Positions 1 to 8,612 of a stretch of DNA of 64,000 nt are shown here, in pieces; the first letter of the stretch is position 1; each line of letters begins with the position of its first letter. The DNA is taken from the NCBI GenBank assembly GCA_025800365.1, contig JAOXRT010000126.1:19218-83217 (forward strand). The letters are read 5' to 3'. The notes beneath the pieces are model-generated. The model was not told where the DNA came from. It saw only the letters and a program-made list of their open reading frames with translations, and made no database searches. A program made the position numbers and the translations under genes. This stretch comes from Cellvibrionaceae bacterium (GTDB taxonomy: Bacteria > Pseudomonadota > Gammaproteobacteria > Pseudomonadales > Cellvibrionaceae).

Positions 1-260
1 CGACTAGCATCAAATTTCGCCAACAGATCGCCTTTTTTTACGGTGCTGTTCTCTGGCTTTAACCAATCTAAACGCAGCGCATTCATAGAGCTCATCGGGG
101 CCGAAATAGTTTTATTCTCTTTGGCTTGTAGCTCACCCTTCGCTTTCAAGACAACATTAAAATCGGCACGCTCCACTGTTACTGATATGGTTTTTTCCTG
201 CTCTACTTCGGCGCAAGCGAGCAAGCTCAGAATAAGAGACAGTGCAACCCATCGCTTCAT
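1..260 (-). CDS. HlyD-like periplasmic adaptor lipoprotein, 3' part outside window
   Basis: This is the third adaptor-like gene of the ABC export operon, and only the first 86 or so codons lie in the window. The start ATG shares an ATGA overlap with the stop of the upstream gene, and GGAGAG lies about nine bases before it. The protein opens with a lipoprotein signal (lipobox LLAC, Cys at about residue 16). A beta-hairpin and the beginning of a biotinyl-lipoyl-like segment follow, with the NSTVKKGDLLAKFD pattern typical of membrane fusion proteins. By family knowledge it would link an inner-membrane transporter to an outer-membrane channel. The remainder and the permease are expected beyond the left edge. 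Confidence 0.75.
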   Translation of the reverse strand, partial: MKRWVALSLILSLLACAEVEQEKTISVTVERADFNVVLKAKGELQAKENKTISAPMSSMNALRLDWLKPENSTVKKGDLLAKFDAS

Positions 261-1417
261 AATAATTGCTCTCCCCCATTAAGGCCTTTATCAACAACCA
301 CTCTATCTCCCACAAAGCCTGCAACATGGATATCCTTTCGCCTAACACCCAACCAAGAATCCAGCTCCACATAGGCTTGCTCGCCGTCGTACTTCACATA
401 TCGCTTTGGCAATGCGGCCACATTTTCGAGTCGCTGCTTGAGCACCTCTAAGCGAACAGCCATACCTGGGCGCATTATCTCCGGGTCAGATTCCTCTAGC
501 TCTACGATTGCGTCATAGACCATGCTGGGGTCATCATGAGCTTTCATACGAACAATCTTACCGATTTTAAGTAGACGCCCTTGAAACACTCGATCGGGTA
601 AAGCATCCAATCTCACCTTCACCTCTTTACCCAGCTTTAGATCAGAAAAATGATGCTCTTGAATGGTCGTTTTTACCTGCATTTTATTGAGGTTGGGTAT
701 CTCTAGAATATTCTGGGAAAGATACACAGTGTCACCCACTGAGAATCTATTGCCTTGATAATCTTTTAGATGTACGACAACGCCCGATTTCTTAGCCTTC
801 TGATGCAGGTTGCCTAATCCTTTCTGATGCCCTTGCACCTCAGCACTCAAGCGCGCTATCTCCGATTCAGTGATCTCTTTCTGCATTTTCGCTTCGGCTA
901 GCTGACTGTCCAAGCGAGCCTTTTCAAGCAGCAGCTCTTGCTCGGCAATCTTCAATTCCACGATTAGACGCTTAACATCCAACTTAGCGGCATAGTCGCC
1001 ATCTTGGGAAGCTTTACGCTGAGCTTTTTTAAGTTGCATTCTGGTTTCTGAAAGCGATAGTTTTAAATCTTCGGACGCCTGCTCATTAACTAGATTTTCA
1101 CTTTCTAGCTTTTTTTGCTCAGCTTGTAATGCCGCGCTGCTTTTTTGCAAACGTTGCATCTGTTGTTGAGTATCATACTCCAGCAGCCTTTCGCCTTCTT
1201 TTATCTCTGCCCCTTCTGCAGCTAGGTAAGTGATTTTGTACTGCCAAGTTCGTTTAATAAATGGCGCACTGACTTTAATTGAATCGGAAGAAATTAACTC
1301 TCCAGTTGAATCGATACTGAGATCAATCGCTTCAAGCTTAACTCGATAAGAACTTTGACCTGACTCCACACAAGCCGTTAATGTAGCAATCACCAGCACT
1401 AGCAGAATTCTTTTCAT
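257..1417 (-). CDS. HlyD-family periplasmic adaptor lipoprotein
   Basis: This is a membrane fusion protein of 386 residues. The N-terminus is a lipoprotein signal (lipobox LTAC, Cys16). A split lipoyl-like domain follows (EGAEIKEGERLLEYD, about residues 90-105), then a long charged Lys/Glu/Gln-rich coiled coil from about 110 to 205. The second lipoyl half and a beta-barrel domain come next (VQVKTTIQEHHF-like and LGKEVKVRLDALP segments). The start overlaps the stop of the preceding adaptor in a TAATG junction and the stop overlaps the next start (ATGA), so translation is probably coupled. The probable role is adaptor in a MacAB-like export complex; the substrate is unknown. Confidence 0.8.
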   Translation of the reverse strand: MKRILLVLVIATLTACVESGQSSYRVKLEAIDLSIDSTGELISSDSIKVSAPFIKRTWQYKITYLAAEGAEIKEGERLLEYDTQQQMQRLQKSSAALQAEQKKLESENLVNEQASEDLKLSLSETRMQLKKAQRKASQDGDYAAKLDVKRLIVELKIAEQELLLEKARLDSQLAEAKMQKEITESEIARLSAEVQGHQKGLGNLHQKAKKSGVVVHLKDYQGNRFSVGDTVYLSQNILEIPNLNKMQVKTTIQEHHFSDLKLGKEVKVRLDALPDRVFQGRLLKIGKIVRMKAHDDPSMVYDAIVELEESDPEIMRPGMAVRLEVLKQRLENVAALPKRYVKYDGEQAYVELDSWLGVRRKDIHVAGFVGDRVVVDKGLNGGEQLL

Positions 1418-2409
1418 TAGATTTCTCCCGCTAATTGCTGCTCACCATCCGAGAGCCTTACCATCACACTCATACCTGGCAATAATTGGCTGGCATCAAA
1501 ACTGCTATCATCAAGTTCAACTTCTAATGCATGATAATAGGCCTCCCCCCAAACCGGGCGAGATTCACCTTGCTGACTGATGTGCTTTAGCTGTCCTTTA
1601 ATGCCCGCTTTGTTGAGAGCATCTACATACAGTTCAACCGGCCCGGTTTTCACCCTAGCAATGTCGACCTCATTCAGCCACGCCTTGATATAAAGCTGAC
1701 TGGTATCTGGGATTTCAAGCACCACAAATCCTTTTTGTACAGTATCGCCGGCCTTAATCGTTTGCCCTGTCCACGGGTGTCGTACATATACTACCGCACC
1801 ACTGCGTTCAGCCTTCTGAGTTAGACCTTTTAACATGACCTGTTTACGGCCAAGCTCTGCTTGGGCAGATTTATATTGAATTTTCGCGGTCGCTATTTGA
1901 TTCGCCAGCTCCACTTCTTTTTGGGCGAGCGCCTGCTCTTGCTCCTTCAGAGCTAATTGCTTCTTTTTCTTTTCTAGCTGATATTTCTCGAATGTAATTT
2001 TGGTTAGATGACTAGCTGGAATCGAGGCATCTAAGTCGGCCTTCTCAAGCTCTAAGCGTGCGATATTCATTAAAAATTCCGCCTCTAATCGCTCGAGCCT
2101 TAGTTTCTGCTCCGCCTTTTTAGCTTCAGCCTCAGTTTTTCTCAATTTCGCTTCTTCAGCTTCCACCTCCGATTCCAAGGCCGCCGCATCAAATACCACC
2201 ACAGTATCGCCGGCCTTTACCTGCTTGCCTTCTTGCTCCAACCATTTGATTTGTAATTGCCAAGAATCGGAATCTGGCGCGCTAAATTGTTGCTTAAAAC
2301 GAGCTTCTACAAAACCACTGATCAGTAGGGATTGAGCTGAAGCAAAGTTTGCCAAAATAAGCGAGGAGCCTACTAGCAAGCGGGCAATAAAAGTATTGAG
2401 TTTATACAT
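1417..2409 (-). CDS. HlyD-family periplasmic adaptor, Sec-exported
   Basis: This is the first of three tandem adaptors, 330 residues. The N-terminus is an ordinary Sec signal ending near ASAQ, without a lipobox cysteine, unlike the two downstream copies. A lipoyl half domain (GKQVKAGDTVVVFDAA) precedes a long Glu/Lys/Ala coiled coil, then the second half and a barrel domain (GDTVQKGFVVLEIPD, VELYVDALNK). I chose the ATG at 2409 rather than the one five codons upstream: GGAG lies about eight bases before 2409, whereas the earlier ATG has no properly spaced ribosome site. The start overlaps the ATPase stop codon. Inferred role: periplasmic adaptor for the ATPase encoded just before it. Confidence 0.8.
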   Translation of the reverse strand: MYKLNTFIARLLVGSSLILANFASAQSLLISGFVEARFKQQFSAPDSDSWQLQIKWLEQEGKQVKAGDTVVVFDAAALESEVEAEEAKLRKTEAEAKKAEQKLRLERLEAEFLMNIARLELEKADLDASIPASHLTKITFEKYQLEKKKKQLALKEQEQALAQKEVELANQIATAKIQYKSAQAELGRKQVMLKGLTQKAERSGAVVYVRHPWTGQTIKAGDTVQKGFVVLEIPDTSQLYIKAWLNEVDIARVKTGPVELYVDALNKAGIKGQLKHISQQGESRPVWGEAYYHALEVELDDSSFDASQLLPGMSVMVRLSDGEQQLAGEI

Positions 2410-3121
2410 CCTGTAACTCTCCATCCTTCATCAATAGCAATCGCTGAGAAAATTCAGCGATTTCCGCTTCATGGGTAATCAATACAATGGTTTGCCCTTG
2501 CTTATGCAGATCTTGCAGCAGAGCCATAATTTCCAAGGATGTTTTGCTATCCAAGTTGCCTGTTGGCTCATCGGCAAAAATAATTTTGGGTTTGTTAATT
2601 AAGGCACGGGCTATCGCCACCCGCTGCCTTTGCCCACCTGAAAGTTCATAGGGCAAGTGATCTACTCGATCAGCCAGCCCAACGGTTTGCAACATTTCTT
2701 TTGCTCGAGCCGAAGCTTCAGCGCGATCCACATCGGCATAGCGCAAAGGCAACATTACATTTTGCAAAGCGCTTAAGCGTGGTAACAGATGAAAGGTCTG
2801 AAATACAAAACCGATCTCGCGATTTCGAATGGCCGCCAACTCTTTGTCTTCTAACTCAGATACATTGCGATTATTAAGCAAATAGGAGCCGGCACTGGGC
2901 TTATCTAAGCAACCCAGAATATTCATCAAGGTCGACTTACCCGAGCCTGAAGAGCCCATGATGGCAACAAATTCATTCTCTCGAATCTGCAAACTGATGG
3001 ATTTAATCGCCTCGACGCGTAAATCGCCGCTTTGATAGGTTTTATTGAGCTTTTGAAGCTCGATAACGCAGGGGGCAGTTTCACTACCAACATAAGGGTG
3101 CGCTTTAATAGCAGGCTTCAC
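2402..3121 (-). CDS. ABC transporter ATP-binding protein, MacB/LolD type
   Basis: This is a nucleotide-binding subunit of 239 residues. It shows Walker A GSSGSGKST, a Q-loop in FVFQTFHLLP, the signature LSGGQRQR, Walker B IIFADEPTGNLDS and the switch histidine in LITHE. The TGNLDS sequence and overall length are typical of the MacB/LolD/FtsE subfamily, which works with MacB-like or FtsX-like permeases in mechanotransmission rather than classical transport. The start is GTG at 3121, with GAGGA about eight bases upstream. It is the first gene of an operon with three adaptors. The cognate permease is not in the window and probably lies further left. Confidence 0.9.
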   Translation of the reverse strand: MKPAIKAHPYVGSETAPCVIELQKLNKTYQSGDLRVEAIKSISLQIRENEFVAIMGSSGSGKSTLMNILGCLDKPSAGSYLLNNRNVSELEDKELAAIRNREIGFVFQTFHLLPRLSALQNVMLPLRYADVDRAEASARAKEMLQTVGLADRVDHLPYELSGGQRQRVAIARALINKPKIIFADEPTGNLDSKTSLEIMALLQDLHKQGQTIVLITHEAEIAEFSQRLLLMKDGELQDV

Positions 3122-3251
3122 TGGATCTTCCTCTGATCTCTCTGATTTTCTCTTGTTTCTATTTATAAGTTATTCCCAGCAGCATACCGAGCTATGCAGA
3201 CCAGTCAAGCACCTACTCCGCACAGGGTTAACTGAACGGCAATTCATACAT

Positions 3252-3280
3252 TTTACTTGGATTAAATCGATAACTATAAT
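3252..3280 (+). promoter_or_regulatory. Sigma-70-like promoter for the TonB receptor
   Basis: TTTACT at 3252-3257 and a consensus TATAAT at 3275-3280 are separated by 17 bases. The site is 58 bases before the receptor start, which carries a strong AGGTGGAG ribosome site. It lies in the intergenic region shared with the divergent ABC operon. Confidence 0.6.
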
Positions 3281-3338
3281 GCGAACCATTTTTATTACCG
3301 ATACTAAAAACAATACAATTTAATCTAGGTGGAGAACC

Positions 3339-5660
3339 ATGAGACTAAACCCAAAACTGCCCTTTGCAGCTTTACTTTTACCCCTGGCCATAAGCGCCAA
3401 TTCCTATGCTGAAGATGCCCCTGCAGCCAATGAAATAGAAGAAATTATTGTTACCGGCCAAAAGACCAGCCGCTCATTGCAGGACACCGCGGCATCAGTA
3501 GCCGTAGTCACGGATGTGGCGATGGAAGAACAAGGCATTCGTGACTTTTTTGAAGTTATGGAACGCACCGCCAATATCACAGCTCAGCCTGGGGTGGGCT
3601 TTAATATTCGTGGTATCGATGCCTTTAATGTCTCTGGCAGCGGTAATAGCTACCTCACCAGTGTTTATATCGACGGCGCAGTAATGCCTTATCGTGTGAT
3701 CCAGCAAGGCGCCTTTTCGACTTGGGACCTTCAACAAGTTGAAGTATTGCGCGGCCCCCAATCTACCTTGCAGGGACGTAATGCCCTAGCCGGTGCTATT
3801 GTTATGAATAGCAAAAACCCAAGCCATGAATGGGATGCAAAATTTCGCATTGGTGGCGGCCAAGATGGGCGACGTGAAGCGGCCTTTGCTACTGGCGGCA
3901 GCATCGTAGAAGACGAGCTGGCTTTTCGCATTGCCGGCGAGCAACGCCAGTGGGACGGTTATAACTACAACCCCACCCGCAAAGACACCCCTGACTTTTT
4001 TGACTCGAAAAATCTGCGCGCCAAATTACTTTGGGAGCCAAGTGCATTACCAGAATTTTCGGCACTGCTGAGCTATTCCTATACCGATGCCGATGAAGGT
4101 ACTCGCTATACCGATAATCCAGGCGAAGGAAAAAGCCCTTTTGATCATCGTATTAATGCCCATAACGATCCGATCACTGAGTTTACCGAAACTGATATTA
4201 TCACTTTAGAGTTGAGCTATGAGCTCGGCGAAAATTGGGACTTTAAATCGATAAGCACCTACACCGATGCTGACTATGGTTATCTTTGGGATGGTGATGC
4301 GGGCCCAACCCCTGGCTCAATACTTGATGATAAACGTATTGATGAAACTCTAAGCCAAGAGTTTCGTTTTAGTTTTGACTATGAAAACTTCAAGGGTTTG
4401 ATTGGCGCTTATTATTCAGATCTAGATGTTGATGACCGGGTAACAGGTAATCAGCAGATCACTTTGCAATCTCTTGGTGTGCCAACACTATTGGTTGCGC
4501 CTCCTGAGTTTGGCGGCCTTGGCTTGCCACAAGATTTAGCCAATATGGTTCTTGGTTTGTATGCACCAGCCGATCCAGTTCTTCTTGGACGTAACGCCGA
4601 TCTTACCCAGGCGGTTACAACCAAAGCTATTTTCGCCGACTTTAGCTACAACATTAATGATCAGTGGGAACTGTTTGCGGGTATTCGTTGGGACAAAGAA
4701 AGCCAAGAGAACAGCAGCGATACTCGCATTACTATTGATAATGTCGACGCACTGCCTAAGCCAGAAAATTTTGCCACCAACCCAACCCTAGCAGCACTGA
4801 TTACCGGCTTAAACGCTCAGCTCTTTCAAATGGCTGCTGATGCCTCTGGTGTTCAGCCTTTAGTTGACGCTGACTTTTCGGAAGTGCTGCCAAAGCTCGG
4901 CGTAAGCTATCACTGGAATGATGACATCACCACCAGTTTCACCTTCCAAAAAGGTTATCGCTCTGGTGGTGTGGGCAGTAATATCGCCAAGGGTTACAAC
5001 TATCAATTTGACCCAGAATTTACTGACAACTATGAGTTTTCTTTCCGCTCGCAGTGGCTAGATAAACGTTTAACCGTGAATGCTAACGCTTTCTACTTGG
5101 ACTGGAGTGATCAGCAAGTTGCAGTACAGCTATCGGGTAACCGTTACGACACTGAAACTCGTAACGCGGGTAGCTCAGAGGTTAAAGGTATTGAGCTAGA
5201 AACCAACTATGAACTTTCTGATGAGATTAGTTTATATGGCTCTATTGGCCGCGCCAAAACTGAATTTAAAGAATTCAAATTGATCTTGCCAACCAATACC
5301 TATGACTTATCAGGACGCGAGTTTGCCGGCGCACCCGAATGGACAGGAAACTTAGGTATAACTTACAACGGCGACAATGGCTTTAGATTTAATGCCAATG
5401 CCAACTACACTGATGAGTCGCTCTCAAGCAATACGCCCTGGACACAAGCACAGCCAGGCACCCCACAGTATGATCCAAACAACGATTCTCGCTGGGTAGT
5501 CAATATGCGTGCGGGTTACGAGTGGGATAAATTTGGAGCCTATGTGCAAGTCAACAACTTGTTGGATGAAGAGTACATAATCCGCAATGACACCGGCAGT
5601 GGCGAATTATTCCTCGGTGCGCCACGTCAATTAAGCTTTACTTTAGAAGCCAACTTCTAA
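3339..5660 (+). CDS. TonB-dependent outer-membrane receptor
   Basis: This is an outer-membrane active transporter of 773 residues. A Sec signal peptide ends near SYAED and a TonB box (EEIIVTGQ) follows at about residues 34-41. The plug domain carries VEVLRGPQSTLQGRNALAG, and the 22-strand barrel ends in the aromatic C-terminus (SFTLEANF) that outer-membrane insertion requires. The substrate cannot be read from the sequence. The gene is transcribed away from the ABC/adaptor operon, so the two may share regulation. A strong promoter and ribosome site precede it. Confidence 0.9.
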   Translation: MRLNPKLPFAALLLPLAISANSYAEDAPAANEIEEIIVTGQKTSRSLQDTAASVAVVTDVAMEEQGIRDFFEVMERTANITAQPGVGFNIRGIDAFNVSGSGNSYLTSVYIDGAVMPYRVIQQGAFSTWDLQQVEVLRGPQSTLQGRNALAGAIVMNSKNPSHEWDAKFRIGGGQDGRREAAFATGGSIVEDELAFRIAGEQRQWDGYNYNPTRKDTPDFFDSKNLRAKLLWEPSALPEFSALLSYSYTDADEGTRYTDNPGEGKSPFDHRINAHNDPITEFTETDIITLELSYELGENWDFKSISTYTDADYGYLWDGDAGPTPGSILDDKRIDETLSQEFRFSFDYENFKGLIGAYYSDLDVDDRVTGNQQITLQSLGVPTLLVAPPEFGGLGLPQDLANMVLGLYAPADPVLLGRNADLTQAVTTKAIFADFSYNINDQWELFAGIRWDKESQENSSDTRITIDNVDALPKPENFATNPTLAALITGLNAQLFQMAADASGVQPLVDADFSEVLPKLGVSYHWNDDITTSFTFQKGYRSGGVGSNIAKGYNYQFDPEFTDNYEFSFRSQWLDKRLTVNANAFYLDWSDQQVAVQLSGNRYDTETRNAGSSEVKGIELETNYELSDEISLYGSIGRAKTEFKEFKLILPTNTYDLSGREFAGAPEWTGNLGITYNGDNGFRFNANANYTDESLSSNTPWTQAQPGTPQYDPNNDSRWVVNMRAGYEWDKFGAYVQVNNLLDEEYIIRNDTGSGELFLGAPRQLSFTLEANF

Positions 5661-5681
5661 GAGTTTGGCCAACAAAAGAAG

Positions 5682-5704
5682 GCGGGGATAAAACCTCGCT
5701 TTCA
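5682..5704 (+). terminator. Weak hairpin after TonB receptor
   Basis: GCGGGG (5682-5687) can pair with CCTCGC (5694-5699), with one G-T pair and a six-base loop. A short T-containing stretch follows. It is a plausible weak terminator for the receptor gene. Confidence 0.35.
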
Positions 5705-5847
5705 CTTAACCTACAGGGACGTGGGCTAAGCCCTTCAACAAACACTAAGATCACTGTTCAAGCGATTGCAAATCCCCAAGCTTTCATCCACAGTAGGACC
5801 ATATCGCTCCTGTACTGTTTCAATCCTAAACCCATGGATGAGCCGCA

Positions 5848-7011
5848 ATGAACGAAAAGCTTTTCACGCAACGTCTTGCTGAACTGGTAAAGATCCCTTC
5901 GGTAAGCAGCCATTCCGCCCAATGGGATATGGGTAATATAGAGGTCATCCATACCCTAGCCAGCTGGCTTGAAGCGCTGCAATTCGATGTGCAAATTCTT
6001 CCTGTTGAAGGCCATGAAAACAAAGCCAATCTCATTGCCAGCCGAGGCAAGGGTAAAGGCGGTTTGGTACTCGCTGGCCATACTGATACCGTGCCCTATG
6101 ATGAGGGTCGCTGGCAAAGCGATCCCTTTGTATTGACCGATAGCAATGAGCGTTTTTATGGCTTAGGCGCGACCGACATGAAAGGGTTTTTCCCAGTTGC
6201 TCTCGCGGCCATCGAACGCTTTGAAAAAGCCGAATTCCAGCAGCCTTTAATTATCCTTGCCACGGCCGACGAAGAAAGCTCCATGAGTGGCGCGAATGCC
6301 TTAGCGGCACAGGGTTTTAATGGACAAGGGCAAGCGCGCTATGCCGTCGTCGGTGAGCCAACAGGATTAAAGCCTATCTATATGCATAAAGGCATTATGA
6401 TGGAGGAGCTTCGTATTACCGGTCAAAGCGGCCACTCCTCAAACCCTGCGTTGGGCAATAACGCTATGGAAGCTATGCATGAGGTGATGAGCGAGCTGAT
6501 GCTGTTTCGCCACGAGCTGCAAGAGCGTTATCAGAACCCGGGCTTTGCGGTACCCACCCCCACCATGAACTTTGGCTGCATTCATGGCGGCGATAACCCC
6601 AATAGAATTTGCGCCGACTGCGCCATGCAATTTGATCTGCGGGCCATACCGGGAATGAGCAATGAGGAAATGCGCCAAGCGATCAAAGAACGTATCGCCT
6701 TGGTTGCCCAAAGGCGCCAGGTGACAATTGAATTGGAAACCTTATTCGGCGGCGTCGAACCTTTTGCCGAAGATAGAAGCAGCGAGCTGGTAAAAGCCGC
6801 CGAACAGCTCTGCCAACACGATAGCGAAGCTGTAGCCTACGCCACAGAAGCGCCCTTCCTTCAACAGTTAGGCATTGAAACCCTAGTACTAGGCCCAGGC
6901 AGTATCGATCAAGCCCACCAGCCGGATGAGTTTATTGCACAAGATCAAATAGCCCCAGCCATCGATATTATCTCGGGCCTGATTAACAAGTTCTGCATGC
7001 CGCAAAAATAG
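5848..7011 (+). CDS. argE: Acetylornithine deacetylase (ArgE)
   Basis: This is an M20-family metallohydrolase of 387 residues that removes acetate from N-acetylornithine in arginine synthesis. The di-metal site is readable: HTDT with His78 and Asp80, GLGATDMKG with Asp110, the ADEE pair at about 141-143, the GEPTG glutamate, and a late His in AHQPDEF. Length and motif order match ArgE of E. coli. The dimerisation lid lies in the middle (SGHSSNP region). argA follows 110 bases later on the same strand, so two arginine-pathway genes sit side by side. Confidence 0.92.
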   Translation: MNEKLFTQRLAELVKIPSVSSHSAQWDMGNIEVIHTLASWLEALQFDVQILPVEGHENKANLIASRGKGKGGLVLAGHTDTVPYDEGRWQSDPFVLTDSNERFYGLGATDMKGFFPVALAAIERFEKAEFQQPLIILATADEESSMSGANALAAQGFNGQGQARYAVVGEPTGLKPIYMHKGIMMEELRITGQSGHSSNPALGNNAMEAMHEVMSELMLFRHELQERYQNPGFAVPTPTMNFGCIHGGDNPNRICADCAMQFDLRAIPGMSNEEMRQAIKERIALVAQRRQVTIELETLFGGVEPFAEDRSSELVKAAEQLCQHDSEAVAYATEAPFLQQLGIETLVLGPGSIDQAHQPDEFIAQDQIAPAIDIISGLINKFCMPQK

Positions 7012-7121
7012 TGGCTCGGTAGCGAGTGACCAAAACCGCCCTACCATGGGGCGATTCTCGCTTTTAATTGGCCCAATTGACGGGCTATACTCAAGACCTG
7101 TTTTAATAAGAGCCTAGCAAA

Positions 7122-8435
7122 GTGAACGAGCAAGACTACGTAAAATGGTTCCGCGACACCACGCCCTATATAAAATCGCAACGCGGCAAGACCATTGTAT
7201 TAATGCTGCCAGGTGCAGCCATCGCCCATGATAATTTTTTAAACATTGTCAGCGACATCAATCTGCTGAGCAGCTTGGGTGTACGCTTGGTTTTGGTTCA
7301 CGGCGCCCGACCACAAATTGAATCTCGCTTTGCGGCGGCTGGTCTTGATAGCCAGATACACAAAGGCAAACGCGTTACCGATCAGCAAAGTATGGGCTTG
7401 GTCTGCCAGTCCGTCGGTGAAGTTCGCAACCAGATCGAAGCAGCATTTTTTAGCCGCCACTTAAATGCTCCCAAAGGCGCCGAGTATGTGCAGGTGGTTG
7501 GTGGAAATCTCGTCACCGCGATGCCAACCGGTGTGATTGATGGCGTGGATTTACAATATACCGGCAAGGTTCGCCGGCTCGCCACGGATGCCATCGAAAC
7601 CATGTTGGATAACCGCCAATTGGTTTTGATTTCACCACTGGGTTATTCGCCTACTGGTGAAACCTTTAATCTATCCTATGCCGAGTTGGCCACGCGAGTT
7701 GCTATTGACCTTAAGGCCGATAAGCTAATCGCATTTTGCTCTGAGGATGGCGCCTACAACGCCAAGGGCGAATTGTATCGCGAGCTAACTTTACTGGAAT
7801 GCCAGGCAACCCTGGGCCACGATGGCGATTTAAACGATCATCGCTTGGCACTAGAGGCTTGCTACCGCGCTTGTGAGCAAGGCGTTGCCCGCGCTCACGT
7901 ACTGAACTACGGTGACGATGGCGCCCTACTAAAAGAGATTTTTACCCGCGATGGAGCTGGCACCATGGTTTACCGCGACAGCTATGAGCTGATTCGCCGG
8001 GCACGCATTAGTGATGTTGGCGGCATACTGGATTTGATTCGCCCGCTCGAAAAACAAGGCATTCTGGTGCGCCGATCACGTGAGCGCTTAGAAATGGAAG
8101 TTGAGCATTTTACGGTAATGGAAAAAGACGGCGCCATTATCGCTTGCGCAGCCTTGTACCCATTTAATTCCGCCGGTTCTGGAGAGCTTGCCTGCGTAGT
8201 GACCTCGCCGGAATATCAAGGTGGTGGACGAGCTGCAAAACTGCTTAAGCACATCGAACGCCAGGCCAAAAAATTAGGCTTCGAACAGCTTTTTACTCTC
8301 ACAACACAAACTGCGCACTGGTTTATTGAACAAGGTTTTGAAGCGGCCAACGTTGCGATTTTGCCTGACGAAAAACAGTCATTTTATAACTATCAGCGAA
8401 ACTCCAAGGTATTTGTCAAAAAAATTGACAAGTAA
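7122..8435 (+). CDS. argA: N-acetylglutamate synthase (ArgA)
   Basis: The first enzyme of arginine synthesis, acetylating glutamate with acetyl-CoA. The 437 residues match the usual ArgA length. The N-terminal part is an amino-acid-kinase fold (IVLMLPGAAIAHDNF, VHGARPQI), which in this family serves as the arginine-binding regulatory domain. The C-terminal part is a GNAT acetyltransferase domain from about 290, with the acetyl-CoA loop around SPEYQGGGRAAKLL. The start is GTG at 7122; no closer ATG fits the family N-terminus. A sequence resembling a -10 box (TATACT, 7086-7091) lies upstream, without a convincing -35. Confidence 0.93.
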   Translation: MNEQDYVKWFRDTTPYIKSQRGKTIVLMLPGAAIAHDNFLNIVSDINLLSSLGVRLVLVHGARPQIESRFAAAGLDSQIHKGKRVTDQQSMGLVCQSVGEVRNQIEAAFFSRHLNAPKGAEYVQVVGGNLVTAMPTGVIDGVDLQYTGKVRRLATDAIETMLDNRQLVLISPLGYSPTGETFNLSYAELATRVAIDLKADKLIAFCSEDGAYNAKGELYRELTLLECQATLGHDGDLNDHRLALEACYRACEQGVARAHVLNYGDDGALLKEIFTRDGAGTMVYRDSYELIRRARISDVGGILDLIRPLEKQGILVRRSRERLEMEVEHFTVMEKDGAIIACAALYPFNSAGSGELACVVTSPEYQGGGRAAKLLKHIERQAKKLGFEQLFTLTTQTAHWFIEQGFEAANVAILPDEKQSFYNYQRNSKVFVKKIDK

Positions 8436-8446
8436 CATCCCTACTT

Positions 8447-8490
8447 AAAAACTGAGCTGTATTCCTCCTGAATTTCGCTCAGTTTTTAGT
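8447..8490. terminator. Bidirectional-type terminator after argA
   Basis: AAAAACTGAG (8447-8456) is exactly complementary to CTCAGTTTTT (8478-8487), with a 21-base loop. The A-rich and T-rich ends make it a reasonable intrinsic terminator for argA. Confidence 0.6.
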
Positions 8491-8517
8491 CCTTTTGTGC
8501 TAACTATCACCACGATC

Positions 8518-8531
8518 TTGATCCAGATCAT
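8518..8531 (+). promoter_or_regulatory. Fnr/Anr-like operator
   Basis: The sequence TTGATCCAGATCAT matches the Fnr/Anr consensus TTGAT-N4-ATCAA at nine of ten positions. An ATTAAT hexamer at 8552-8557 lies about where a -10 box would sit if the site were a class II activator site near -40. The gene downstream encodes a diiron-type protein, which fits oxygen-linked control. This is a consensus match only. Confidence 0.55.
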
Positions 8532-8612
8532 ATGCTCTTTGAGCCCTCAGCATTAATGTGCACGGCCCAATCATAAAACCCAGTGCTAAAAGCCCAAAAG
8601 AGGCCTTCTTAC

